Below, one piece after another: positions 32,901-43,700 of a stretch of DNA of 64,000 nt (the first letter of the stretch is position 1; each line of letters opens with the position of its first letter). The translations under genes were made by a program, and so were the position numbers. Under the pieces are notes generated by a model. The model was given only the letters and a program-made list of their open reading frames with translations. It had not been told where the DNA came from and ran no database searches. Origin of the DNA: an uncultured Myxococcales bacterium (lineage in GTDB: Bacteria > Myxococcota_A > UBA9042 > CAIXZC01); contig CAITUV010000038.1 of the NCBI GenBank assembly GCA_903895725.1, positions 1-64,000 of the forward strand, written 5' to 3'.

Positions 32901-35900
32901 TGTTGCACGAGCCGCAGTGCTTGTCCGTGTAGTACTTGTCGCCCTGCTTGAAGTCCTCGTCGATGCTGCCGTCGCAGTCGTTGTCCACGTAGTCGCATGC
33001 CTCGGCAGCGGGTTCTTTGGCCTGGCAGACCCATCCCTGGCTCCCCATGCAGACCGAGACCCCGGTGCACTTTCCGTACGCGTTCGACTTCTCGCACGGC
33101 TTGGACGGAGGCAGGCCGTCGTTGACCAGGCCGTTGCAGTCGTTGTCCAGGGCGTCGCAGAGCTCTGCTTCGGGGACGGCGGCATCGCAGGGGAGCCACC
33201 CCTTGGCGGGATCGCAGGTCTCGAAGCCGAAGCAGGTGCCCACGGCGTTGTTCTTGGAGCAGCTCCGCTTGGCACCGGCGTTGGCCGCGCTGCAGTCGCA
33301 CGATGCGGAGAGCGGCATGCACAGATTCCCTGCACCGGCCACCGGCTTGCACTGGTAGCCCGGGCCGCACGCTCCGTTGGCGCAGGCGCTCAGACAGTGC
33401 ATCCCCTTGTCCACGGAGACGCACTTGTCGAAGTAGCAGTCCGCATCGGCCTGACACGCCTTGCACTGCACGTCCGGCGGAATGATGCACTGGAAGGGGC
33501 TCACCTTGTAGTAGCCCGGGTCGCACGATGCAGCGACGCACTTGGGCAGCGGGTACGACGGGTCGCACTTGCCGGTGCCGTTCGGGATGGCGCCCTGGCA
33601 GACGTTGTTGCAGGCACCGCAGTGGCTGTCCAGGTAGTACTTGCCGCCCTGCACGAAGTCCTCGTCCGCAACGCCGTCGCAGTCGTTGTCCGCATAGTCG
33701 CACGTCTCCGCTGCAGGCACCTTGGCCTGACAGATCCACCCCTTGGTCCCCATGCACGTGGCAATGCCGGTACACTTCCCAAACTGGTTCGACTTCTCGC
33801 ACGGCTGCGTGGCCGGCAGCCCGTCGTCCACGAGTCCGTTGCAATCGTTGTCCAGGCCGTCGCACGTCTCCACGGCGGGGACCATGGCGTCGCAGGCTGA
33901 CCAGCCGGTGTCCGGGACGCAGGTCTCGAAGCCGAAGCAGGTTCCGACGCCGTTGGTGATGGAGCAGCTCCGCTTGGCGCCGGCCTTGGCCTCGTTGCAG
34001 TCGCACGAGTTGGAATCGGGCACGCAGACATTGCCGGCAAGCCCCATTTCCTTGCATTGGTATCCCGGTCCGCACGGCACGACGCTGCACGGGTGCAGGC
34101 AGTACTTCCCCTTGTCCAGCATCACGCAGCGGTCGAAGTAACAGTCCTCGTCCGTCTCGCATGCTTTGCACTGGACTTCGGGAGGCACGATGCACTGGAA
34201 CAGGCCAATGGGGTAGTATCCCGGGTCGCACTGGTCGACCACGCACTTGGGAACGGCAAAGCCCGTGTCGCACGTCTCGGTGCTGTTCGGGATCATGCCG
34301 ATGCAGGAGTTGTTGCAGCTCCCGCAGTGCGGGTCGAGGTAGTACTTGCCGTCCTTCTTGAACGACTCATCCACCTCGCCGTTGCAGTCGTTGTCCAGGT
34401 AGTCGCACGACTCGGGGGCCGGAACCTGGGCCTGGCAGACCCATCCCGGCGTGCCGAGGCAGATGGCCACCCCTTTGCAGGTACCGGCAGCGTTGGACTT
34501 CTCGCAGGGCTGCTCGGGTGGCAACCCTTCGTCCACCTGGCCGTCGCAGTCGTCGTCGCCCCCGTTGCAGACCTCGGCTGCGGGGGTCGCTGCCGAGCAT
34601 TCGGACCAGCCCAGCATCGGGTCGCACGTCTCGAAGCCGAAGCAGGTTCCCAAACCGTTGGTAGCCGAGCAGGGACGCTTGGAGCCGGCCGTGAAGCTGC
34701 TGCACTCGCACGATCCCGTGATGGGCAGACATACCGTGTCGAGCCCCGGGTATGGCAGGCACAGAGTCTCGCCGAAGCAGTCCTCCTTCCCTTTGCATTC
34801 GACCACACAACGGTCCTTCCCGTCCACCTCGGCGCACGTGCCGCCAAGACAATCGGCGTCCTGCGTACAGGGCTGGCAGGTGGTATCCGGCGGGACGATG
34901 CACTGGAACGGGCTGACCTGAATGTAGCCCGGGTCACACGACGCCACGATGCACTTGGGGACCGGGAACGAGGCGTCGCACTTGCCCGTGGCATTGGGAA
35001 TGGCCTCGACGCAGGCACTGTTGCACGAGCCGCAGTGCTCGTCCGTCCCGTACTTCCCGCCGGTCTGGAACCCCTCGTCGGTCTCACCGTCGCAGTCGTT
35101 GTCCTTGAAATCGCAGCTCTCGGCCGCGGGAACAGCCGCCTGGCATACCCAACCGAGCTTGCCGAGACACACGGCGCTTCCCTTGCAGACTCCAAAGCCG
35201 TTGGAGTTCTCACACGGGGTTGACTCGGGAAGCCCTTCGTCGATGAGTCCGTCGCAGTCGTCGTCGAGACCGTCACAATCCTCGGGCGCCGGAACGGCAG
35301 CGTTGCACGGGGTGAAGCCGGTCTCCGGCTCGCACACCTTGTAGCCGTAGCAGGTACCGTGCTGGTTCACCTGCTGGCAGGTCCACTTGAGCCCGGCATT
35401 GGCTTCATTGCACTGGCACGTGCCCGATTTGGGCATACACACCGGCTCGCCCTGGTTCAGCTGGCACACGTAGCCCTCGTCGCACTCGCCACCATTCGGG
35501 CAGCCCCGCAGGCAATGTTTGGTGTCCTCGACCTGGACGCAGAGATCGAAGTAGCAGTCGGCCGGCCCCTGGCACTCGGCGCACTGCATGTCGGGCGGCT
35601 CGATGCACTGGATGTCGTTGAGCATCCAGAACCCGGGAAGGCACTCCTTCACCTTGCAGAGCGGCACGATGCCGGTCGAATCGCAAAACGCCACGGCATT
35701 CGGGAGGCTGTTCTCGCAATCCTTTCCGCAAGCGCCGCAATGGTGCAGCATCCCGTACTTCCCGCTGGTCCTGAAATCCTCGTCCACCTCGCCGTCGCAA
35801 TCGTTGTCCAGCAGGTCGCAAATCTCCTCAGAGGGGGTCGATGCACTGCAGATCCAGCCGGCCTCGCCCATGCACTGCAGGATTCCCTTGCACGCCCCCA

Positions 35901-37518
35901 CCTCCGGGACCTCCACGGTGCAGGGATCCTTGGCGGGGAGCATCTCGTCGGGCATGCCGTCGCAGTCGTCGTCGAGGCCGTTGCAGCTCTCCGCCAGGGG
36001 AGCCGGCGCGGTACACCCCACCCAGCCGAACATCGGGTCGCAGGTCTCCTGTCCGAAGCAGGTCCCGAGCTCGTTGGTCACGGCGCACGGCTTCATCGCC
36101 CCGGAGTTTGCCCCCGTGCACGAGCAGTCTCCGCTCGAAGGAAGACACCAGAGACCGGCCTTGCCCGATACTTCGGTGCACTCGTAGAAGGCCGGACATG
36201 GGACGGTGTCGCAGCTCACGGCACAAGCCCCCCCTCCGGCCAGGTCAACACACGCCCCTCCTTCGCACTGCGCATCGGCAAAGCACGGTTTGCAGTCCGT
36301 CTGGCCGATGGGAAGGCACGAGATCTCATTGGCCTTGAAGAAGCCCTCGTCGCACGAAAGCACCTCGCAGAGGGGGATGGCACCGCCTCCCTCGCAATAT
36401 GCCGTGCCATTCGGGATGGCCCCGTTGCAGGTGGACCCGCAGCCTCCACAGTGCTCCGCGTGCACGTACTTGCCGTCGACCTGGTAGTCCTGGTCGATGA
36501 TTCCGTCGCAGTCATTGTCCTTGTAGTCGCAGACATCGGCCGAGGGGATCTGGGCCTTGCAGATCCAGCCGTCCACTCCCATGCAGATCGAGAGCCCTTT
36601 GCAGGTTCCAACGCCATCGACGGTGTTCTCACATGCAGTCTCGACCAGATCTTCGTCGAAGAGTCCGTCGCAATCATTGTCCTTTCCGTCACACGCCTCG
36701 ATTTCCGGGATGGCAGCGGAGCAGGTCCCCCACCCCACGGAGGGATCGCACTGCTCGAGCCCCGGGCAGGCACCATGCTCGTTCTCCGCCTGGCAGGGCC
36801 GGCTGGTACCCTCCTTCCCTGCCACGCAGTTGCAGGAACCGCTCAACGGGAGGCAGAGCCCCTGCGGTTCGTTTCCTTCACCCCGAGCGTCCCCTTCGCC
36901 ATCCTGGCCCGGGCCGCCTCCTTCGCCGTCGTCTCCCCGAGGCTCACTGCCTTCGGACTTGATGCACCCGTAGGTGGCCGGGCAGTCTCCATCCCCGCCG
37001 CAGAGTGCGGCACAGCGCATCTCTCCCTCGACCTCCAGGCACCGCCCGTCGGGGCAGTCGAGATCGCTGAGGCACTCGGTGCACACGACCTTCCCGGGCG
37101 GGTAGCACAGGAACACCAGGTCGGGACCGAATCCGGTCGTCCCGATGCAGTCCCAGTCCTGCGGGCAATCCTCGAGGCACTCCTGGGTGCAGATGGGCCC
37201 CATGGAGCTGGTCACGCAGAACCCCGACTCGCAGTCGCTGCCCGTGGAGCAGGGACAGGGCATGGGGGCCGGCTTCTGCTTGCATACGTCCAGCCAGTCT
37301 CCGATCTCCCCGAACGAGAGCTCGCTGCCATCCGACGGGCGGAGCTCGAACCGGGCGGCATCGGCCAGGGCGTGCCCATCGCCCCGCCGACCGTCCTCCC
37401 CGTCGGCCCCAGCCAGACTGGGTCCTTCCTGGCTGCTGGGTGAAGCGCAGCCGGCCGCGGCCACGAACAACAGCACCCAAAGGAATGCAGTGAAAACCGC
37501 ACGGAATACGGACCTCAT
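29914..37518 (-). CDS. Giant MopE-repeat lipoprotein 1 with Gly-rich beta-helix (2534 residues)
   Basis: ATG 37518 with GAGGAGGG upstream; lipobox AAAGC. The shared N-terminal Cys module ([44 protein letters not shown]) is followed by seven super-units of about 236 residues (about 276-1930) and a terminal half unit. Each unit carries two MopE-type putative metal-binding motifs, e.g. [16 protein letters not shown] and [16 protein letters not shown], plus a KYYLDSHCGACNN Cys block and a PPDxxCxxC linker. The last 490 residues start with VFVAKNGSDANAGSMAKPLL, a DUF1565/right-handed beta-helix entry (DVYVATGVYTASLSLKAGVM), and continue in very Gly-rich loops to a C-terminal ANF. Known MopE binds copper; here Asp/Asn clusters could equally bind Ca2+. 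Paralog of the gene at 46626. Confidence 0.85.
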   Translation of the reverse strand: MRSVFRAVFTAFLWVLLFVAAAGCASPSSQEGPSLAGADGEDGRRGDGHALADAARFELRPSDGSELSFGEIGDWLDVCKQKPAPMPCPCSTGSDCESGFCVTSSMGPICTQECLEDCPQDWDCIGTTGFGPDLVFLCYPPGKVVCTECLSDLDCPDGRCLEVEGEMRCAALCGGDGDCPATYGCIKSEGSEPRGDDGEGGGPGQDGEGDARGEGNEPQGLCLPLSGSCNCVAGKEGTSRPCQAENEHGACPGLEQCDPSVGWGTCSAAIPEIEACDGKDNDCDGLFDEDLVETACENTVDGVGTCKGLSICMGVDGWICKAQIPSADVCDYKDNDCDGIIDQDYQVDGKYVHAEHCGGCGSTCNGAIPNGTAYCEGGGAIPLCEVLSCDEGFFKANEISCLPIGQTDCKPCFADAQCEGGACVDLAGGGACAVSCDTVPCPAFYECTEVSGKAGLWCLPSSGDCSCTGANSGAMKPCAVTNELGTCFGQETCDPMFGWVGCTAPAPLAESCNGLDDDCDGMPDEMLPAKDPCTVEVPEVGACKGILQCMGEAGWICSASTPSEEICDLLDNDCDGEVDEDFRTSGKYGMLHHCGACGKDCENSLPNAVAFCDSTGIVPLCKVKECLPGFWMLNDIQCIEPPDMQCAECQGPADCYFDLCVQVEDTKHCLRGCPNGGECDEGYVCQLNQGEPVCMPKSGTCQCNEANAGLKWTCQQVNQHGTCYGYKVCEPETGFTPCNAAVPAPEDCDGLDDDCDGLIDEGLPESTPCENSNGFGVCKGSAVCLGKLGWVCQAAVPAAESCDFKDNDCDGETDEGFQTGGKYGTDEHCGSCNSACVEAIPNATGKCDASFPVPKCIVASCDPGYIQVSPFQCIVPPDTTCQPCTQDADCLGGTCAEVDGKDRCVVECKGKEDCFGETLCLPYPGLDTVCLPITGSCECSSFTAGSKRPCSATNGLGTCFGFETCDPMLGWSECSAATPAAEVCNGGDDDCDGQVDEGLPPEQPCEKSNAAGTCKGVAICLGTPGWVCQAQVPAPESCDYLDNDCNGEVDESFKKDGKYYLDPHCGSCNNSCIGMIPNSTETCDTGFAVPKCVVDQCDPGYYPIGLFQCIVPPEVQCKACETDEDCYFDRCVMLDKGKYCLHPCSVVPCGPGYQCKEMGLAGNVCVPDSNSCDCNEAKAGAKRSCSITNGVGTCFGFETCVPDTGWSACDAMVPAVETCDGLDNDCNGLVDDGLPATQPCEKSNQFGKCTGIATCMGTKGWICQAKVPAAETCDYADNDCDGVADEDFVQGGKYYLDSHCGACNNVCQGAIPNGTGKCDPSYPLPKCVAASCDPGYYKVSPFQCIIPPDVQCKACQADADCYFDKCVSVDKGMHCLSACANGACGPGYQCKPVAGAGNLCMPLSASCDCSAANAGAKRSCSKNNAVGTCFGFETCDPAKGWLPCDAAVPEAELCDALDNDCNGLVNDGLPPSKPCEKSNAYGKCTGVSVCMGSQGWVCQAKEPAAEACDYVDNDCDGSIDEDFKQGDKYYTDKHCGSCNSACAAAIPHASGKCDPSYQVPKCIVASCDAGYYQVSPFQCIVPPDTTCQECGVDADCVGSPCVTIDGKKRCALPCKVEGDCAGETSCKSYAGKGTLCLPDSGSCECNSFSQGSKRSCSLTNPTGTCFGFQTCNAVTGWSSCDAALPIPEECDGVDNDCNGLTDDGLPQSKPCSFSNQFGTCSGQAVCMGTPGWICQASVPAKESCDYVDNDCDGSVDEDFKNLQGKYSAFTHCGSCTISCEAGFPHAVPKCDDTKETPQCVVDTCDAGYYKLNQFQCIPNVASLCEVCSTDDNCVLEGAKCVTLADGKYCSKHCDSDADCPSGYECKPYEGDQQCLPSTNSCTCDGSNPNLSKSCSATWPTDPAPGEPYTTCYGTQMCLQAGWGPCTLPVEVCDGLDNDCNGTLDDGFLVNGKYTKDTHCGQCGNNCTFLQYPNASGVCDGSQQVPDCMMQCKATYFDVNSNPADGCECGYVSATDTPDVDCPDPPTCNPVKKDQNCDGVDGEALNAVFVAKNGSDANAGSMAKPLLTIQAGIDKAKASGKRDVYVATGVYTASLSLKAGVMLWGGYSSDFKQRNIVLYETVIMGSPFSTPLPGAVNASGIGGAAGSTVVDGFTIYGKSNNTSGGSSYAVYVKNCGEGLKLSHNHIVAGNGGSGSAGANGLDGTDGVNGAAGLNAFIYGSNNCTVGKVQSGGSGGSRTCGATDVSGGLGGDSYCPSYAGPNANETGRVGLGTGGGAGGAAGWDGTFNSICSTCTVPPGGNSFEGLDGAKGATGTSGAAGSGCSASAGNVVNGLWSPGSASAGIGGNPGGGGGGGGGGGGADSTGTCGDHIGATGGGGGSGGCNGTSGAGATGGGGSFGIFFRFDVAPTTIPKVQSNSIEGGLGGGGGTGGNGGTGGTGGTGALGGNGGTANAWCGWGAGTGGDGGNGGHGGGGGGGCGGVSYCFFASGQGAANLASYKADNSCQTGAGGGGGSGGPSIGNPGTTGASGASATANF

Positions 37519-37661
37519 TTCGTCCCTCCTCGAGTGGTTGCCGTTGCTGTCGGGGCTATCCGGCTCGGACTCACCATGGCCCGATTGCCCCCCGCAAGGG
37601 AGGGCATCTGCGGGTACCCCTGCTCGCTCCACCATCCTCCCCTCCCCCCGGGCTGCGATCG

Positions 37662-37701
37662 TTCTAGCGGGCCCCCCGGCACCCTGCGGGACCCGCTAGA
37701 A
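37662..37701 (-). terminator. Hairpin across the stop codon of giant lipoprotein 2
   Basis: TTCTAGCGGG (37662-37671) and CCCGCTAGAA (37692-37701) are perfect 10-bp inverted arms separated by 20 GC-rich bases. The right arm contains the TAG stop (37698-37696) of the upstream giant gene. No T-tract follows. The rest of the 177-bp gap to the next start (37518) holds nothing recognised beyond its SD. Confidence 0.4.
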
Positions 37702-40700
37702 GTTCGCCTCACCGGAGAAGCCGGCCTGGCCGTTCTGGCCGACCACGCCGAACGAAACGCCACCGAGACCGCCGGCCCCGGGCGCGCCCAGGACGCAGCT
37801 GTTCTCGGTCTTGTAACCGGGCAGGAGCAGGCCCTGCGGCTTGATGGCGTACTGGCAGTACGAAACGCCTCCGCATCCGCCACCGCCGCCGCCGCCATGG
37901 CCGCCGGTGCCGCCATACCCGCCGGCGCCGCCGCCGAACGTGCAGTAGACGTCCGATGCTCCGGCGGCCCCACCCGGGGCACCGGCACCGCCCGCACCGC
38001 CGCTGCCGCCCGTGCCACCCTGGCCACCCGCACCACCGTAGCCAGCCACGATGAGGTTGTCCTCGACGGTGGGCAGCGAGGCCGGAGTGGTGGTGAACAC
38101 GACGAACAGTCCGAACGATCCGCCGCCGCCGCTGCCGCCCGTGCCTCCAGTGCCTGCGCAGCCGCCCGAGCCGCCGCCGCCGCCGCTGCCGCCGACTACG
38201 TCGTAGCACTTGCTGGTATCCGAGTCTCCACCGCCGCCCGAGCCGCCGCCGCCACCGCCCGAGCCGGCAAGACCCGCCCCTGCGGCCTGGCCTGACGAGC
38301 CGCCCCAGTACTGGGTGCCGGGCTGACCGCCCGGCTGGCTGCATCCGAGCCCTGCCTGCCCGTTCTGGCCCGGCGCACCGTCGAAGCCGTCTTCGCCTTC
38401 CACGATCTCATCCTGGGGGAAGGTGCACATCTTGCACGATGCGTGGTGGATCTTGCCGTCCCAGCCGGCAAGCCCGCCCAGCCCCGCCCCGACGCCCGAG
38501 CCGGCAAGACCGTTCTCCTCCGGCTGCGGTCCTCCCTCGTAGGTCGGGCAATGGCTTGCGCCGCCGGTGCCGCCGGACGTGGTGGTTCCGCCGCAGGCCT
38601 TGCTGGCCCCGGCCCCGCCGGCCAGGATCTCCCCACCCGGACAGTAGGGGCTGCCCGTTGCCACAGCGGCGAGGCCCGGCGTTCCCGCCTGCCCGCCCGA
38701 GCCCGATGTGCCCGCCCCTCCCGGAACTCCCGGGGCACCGTTGCCGGCCACGATGACGTTGCGCCGCACGATGAGCCCGTTGGCGCAGTCTCGAAGGTAG
38801 ACGGAGTAACTGCTGCTGCCGGCCTCGGTCGCATTGACCGCCATGAAGGAGAACCCGTCCACGATGGTCGCTCCGACCGTTCCCTTGATGTTCAGGGCGG
38901 TCAGCGGAGCAGGGGTCAGAGTCGAGAACTGGTCGCCGTGGACGACCGTCTCATGCACCATCGAGTCCCGAGCCGTGAACGTATCGGAGTACCCGCCGTA
39001 GATCTTGACTCCCTGCACGACGGTCAGCGAGCCGTTGTAGTTTCCCCCCGCCACGTAGACGTCCCGCTTTCCGGATGCGGGCGAGATCTGCATGGCGTAC
39101 TGGATGGTCTTGAGCGGCTTGGTGATGGTCCCCGGGTCCGCATCATTGCCCCAAGTCGCCACGAACAGACCGTTGTCGATCTCGCCGTCGATGCCGTCGC
39201 AGTTCTGGTCGATCCCGTCCGGTGAGTCCACCGGCCCCACGTACTCGCACTCGCAGCCGTCCGCCACGACGCCGTTGGGGTCGAAGAAGCCGGGGATACA
39301 GTCGATGACACAGGTCGGCTGGGTCTGCTGCCCGTCGCAGCTCCCGACCACGTTGGCGTAAGGAAGCTGCGTGCAGTCGTTGCCGCACTGGCCGCAGTTC
39401 TCGTCGTCCACGTACAGGTCTCCCGACTTGAAGTCCTCGTCGGTGCTGCCGTCGCAGTCGTTGTCCAGCGCATCACAGGCCTCGCTCGGGAGGATGCAGT
39501 CGCCCCACCCGGCCAGCGTGCACGGCTCGTAGCCGAGGCACACCGACTCGGCCTCGTTCGCCGGCACTCCCGGCGGCCAGGTCTCCTCACAGGCCCGGCT
39601 GAGCGTGAGGTCGGTGCCGTCGCACTGGCAGGAGCCGGTCTGCGGGACGCACCGCTTCCCTACCCCGGTTGTCGCACAGGTGTAGCCGACCGGACAGCTC
39701 TCGCTGGTGCAGTCCTTGGTGCAGAACTTCTCCCCGTTGTGGAGCAGGCACTTGAACTTGGTTGCTGCGCAGTCTGCGTCCACGACACAGGCTTCACAGA
39801 GGGCGGAGCTGTCCGGGAGGCACTGGAAGTCCCCCAGCTTGAAGTAGCCTGGGTTGCAGCTGGCAACCTTGCAGATTGCTTCTGCCCCGCTGGCATCGCA
39901 CATGGCCGTGCCGTTGACGAACACAGTGGTGCACGACACGTTGCAGTCGCCGCAGTGTAGCAGGTGATTGTAAAGGCCGGCCTGGTTGCGGAAGTTCTCG
40001 TCCACCAGGTTGTCACAGTCGTTGTCGGAGTGGTCGCACGTCTCGGCCGCAGGCACCGGTGCGTTGCAGTCCCACCCCAGGGTTCCGGAACACGTGGCGG
40101 TGCCGGAGCAGGTTCCAAACGTGTTGGTCTCCTGGCACGAGATGCCGGCCGGGAGCCCTTCATCGGTCAGGTCGTCGCAGTCGTTGTCCTTGCCGTCGCA
40201 GGCCTCGACGGCCGGTGTCTTGGCGTCGCAGGCCGACCAGCCGGTGACCGGGTCGCAAGTCTGGAAGCCGTAGCAGGTTCCCGCAGCGTTGGCCTTGCTG
40301 CAGCTCCTCTTGGTGCCTGCCGTCTGAGCGTTGCACTCGCAGCTCCCGGTGATCGGCTGGCAGACCTTGCCGATGACGCCGTACGTGAGGCAGGTGTAGC
40401 CGGACGCACAGTCGGCATTGACGGTGCACTTGATGGCGCACCTTTGCTTGCCGTCGACCACGATGCACGGGGAGCCGTAGCAGCTGTTCTCGTTGACGCA
40501 CGACTGGCAGGTGGAGTCGGGCGGAATGACGCACTGGAACTCGCTGAGCTTGTAGTAGCCCGGGTCACAGGTCTGCACGACGCAGCGTGGGACCGCCGGA
40601 ACCGGATCGCAGATGCCGGTCGCATGCGGAATGGCGTTTTCGCAGGCATTGTTGCACGAGCCGCAATGCAGGTCGTCGACATACTTCGAGCCGCTCTTGA

Positions 40701-43700
40701 AGTCCTCGTCGATCGTGCCGTCGCAGTCGTTGTCCTGGTAGTCGCACACGTCCTCGGCCGGTACCTGAGCCTGGCAGACCCACCCCGAGGGACCAAGGCA
40801 GAGCGCCTCGCCCGCACACGTGCCCCAGACGTTGTTCTTGCTGCACGGCTGGGTATCGGGGAGCCCGTCGTCCTCCAGGCCGTCGCAGTCGTTGTCTTTG
40901 CCGTCGCACACCTCGGCAGCAGGCACCTTGGCCGTGCAGGGGAGCCACCCCAGGACTCCGTCGCACTCCTCGAAGCCGTAGCAGGTGCCGTTCACGTTGG
41001 TCACGTTGCACGAGCGCTTGATCCCGGCACTTGCCTGCGTGCAGTCGCACGAGCCGGTGTCGGGCGTGCAGAGGTTCCCGAGGCCGACGACCGACGTGCA
41101 CGAGTACCCGGCCTTGCAATCCGCCTCGACTGTGCACTTTGCGAGGCAGTGTTTGACTCCCTCGACGGCCGCACACTTGCCGAAGTAGCAGTCTGCGTCG
41201 ACGGTGCACTTCTGGCACTCGACGTCGGGCGGCAGGATGCACTGGTACTCGTTGAGCTTGTAATACCCGGCGTCGCACGTCTGCACCTTGCAGTCCGGCT
41301 TGGTCGGTACGATGTCACAGTAAGCGGTGGCGTGCGGCACCGATCCCACGCAGCTCTGGCCGCAGCTCCCGCAGTTAGTGAGCGACGAGTATTTCTCGCC
41401 GGTCTTGAAGTCCTCGTCGACCTTGCCGTCGCAGTCGTTGTCCACGTAGTCGCACTTCTCCTGTGCGGGCACACTGGCCTGGCAGACCCACCCCGGGATT
41501 CCGAGGCAGATCTCCACACCCGTGCACACGCCGTAGACGTTGGACTTGGAGCACGGCTGGGTGGCCGGCAGCCCGTCGTCGATCTGGCCGTTGCAGTTGT
41601 TGTCCTTGCCGTCGCAGGTTTCCGCTGCCGGCACGGCAGCGTCGCACGGAAGCCAGCCCAGCTTGGAATCGCAGGTTTCATAGCCGTAGCAGAGCCCCGC
41701 TGCGTTGCTCTTGGAGCACGTCCGCTTCGAGCCGGCGGTAAATGAGCTGCACGTGCAGCTTCCGGTGATCGGCACGCACGCCTTGCCGATCACGGCCACG
41801 TCCTTGCACGATGTTTCTGCGCCGCAGTTGGCATCAACCGTGCAGTGAATCATGCATCGCTTCGAGCCATCGATGGTGACGCAGTGGCCCCCCAGGCAGT
41901 CCGCGTCCACGCTGCACGCGTAGCAGGTCGTGTCGGGCGGAACGATGCACTGGAAGGGGCTGATCTGGTAGTACCCGGCCTCGCAGGCCGAAACCACACA
42001 CTTGGGGGTCGGGTAGGACGGGTCGCATACTGCCGTCGCGTGTGGAATGGCCCCGGTGCAGGAGTTGTTGCACGCGCCGCAGTGCGCATTGAGGTGGTAC
42101 TTCCCGCCGCTCTTGAAGTCCTCGTCGACGGTACCGTCGCAGTCGTTGTCCGCATAGTCGCAGGCCTCCGCTGCCGGGACCTTGGCCTGGCATACCCAGC
42201 CCTGAGTTCCGCCGCACACGGCCTTCCCCTTGCACGTGCCGAACCCGTTGGTGAACTGGCAGTCCTGGGTGGCTGGCAGCCACTCGTCGACGAGCCCGTT
42301 GCAGTCGTCGTCCTTTCCGTTGCACGTCTCGGCAGCGGGTGTCTGAGCATCGCATGCCGACCATCCGGTCGCCGGCACACAGGTTTCGAAGCCGTAGCAC
42401 TTCCCGAGCGCGTTGCTGACGGAGCACGATCGCTTGGCGCCGGCGGTCTGCGAGCTGCATGCGCAGCTTCCCGACGTGGGCAGACAGACGTTGCCGAAGC
42501 CGGCGGCCGCCTTGCAGGTCGTCTCCCCGGAGCAGTCGGCCTGCACGGTGCAGGCCTTGGCACACCGCTTCTCGCCATCGACGAGCACGCACAGGCTGCC
42601 CAGGCAGTCCGCATCGACCGTGCAGGCCTGGCACGTCGTGTTGGGAGGCACGATGCACTGGAACGGGCTCAGCTTGTAGTAGCCCGCATTGCACTTGTCC
42701 ACCACGCACTTGGGGACCGGGTAGGAGGAATCGCACTTTCCGGTGGCGTTTGCGATCGCCTTGGCGCACGCGTTGTTGCATGTCCCGCAGTGGGTGTCGA
42801 GGTAGTACTTGTCCCCCTGCTTGAAATTCTCGTCGGTGCTCCCGTCGCAGTCGTTGTCGAGGTAGTCGCAGGTCTCCGCTGCCGGCGTCTGCGCCTGGCA
42901 CACCCACCCCTTGGTCCCCATGCAGGCGGCCGTGCCCACGCACTTGCCATAGGCATTGGTCTTCTCACAGGGTTGAGTGGCGGGCAAGCCGTTGTCGAGG
43001 AGACCGTTGCAGTCGTTGTCGAGCCCGTCGCACACTTCATTGGCCGGCACCGAGGCATCGCAGGGTGACCACCCCGTCTGGGCGTTGCACGTCTCGAACC
43101 CGTAGCACGTTCCGATGGCATTGGTCGTCGAGCAACTCCGCTTGACTCCGGCCGTCAGCGCGTTGCATTCGCACGACTCGGTGACAGGCACGCAGACCTT
43201 CCCCGCACCGCCCATGGTCTTGCACTGGTAGCCGGCGTCGCAGGCCCCCAGCTCGCAGGTCGTCAGGCAATACGTGCTCTTGTCGAGCGGTACGCAGCGG
43301 TCGAAGTAGCAGTCGTTGTCGCTTTCGCACGTCTTGCACTGGACCTCCGGCGGTAGGATGCACTGGAATGCGCCGACCGGGAAGTAGCCCGGGTCGCACT
43401 GATCCACCACGCACTTGGGCACGGCGTAGCCGGTATCGCACGTCTCGCTGGCATTGGGAATGGTGCCCGGACACGAGTTGTTGCAGCTCCCGCAGTGTTG
43501 GTCCAGGTAGTACTTGCCGTCCAGCTTGAACGGCTCGTCCACCTCCCCGTCGCAGTCGTTGTCGACGTAGTCGCAGGTCTCGGCTGCCGGGACCGGCGCC
43601 TGGCACACCCAGCCGGGCGTCCCCATGCAGACCGCGACGCCGGAGCAGACCCCGAGGTCGTTGGATTTCTCGCAGGGCTGTTCGGCCGGGAGCCCCTCGT

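Noticed and set aside
30967..35223. Long plus-strand frames of several hundred residues opposite the MopE genes (Val/Ala/Arg-rich)
   Set aside because: They mirror the Cys/Asp-rich coding strand; their V, A, R and H content and lack of start signals mark them as antisense shadows caused by absence of stop codons in GC-rich repeats.
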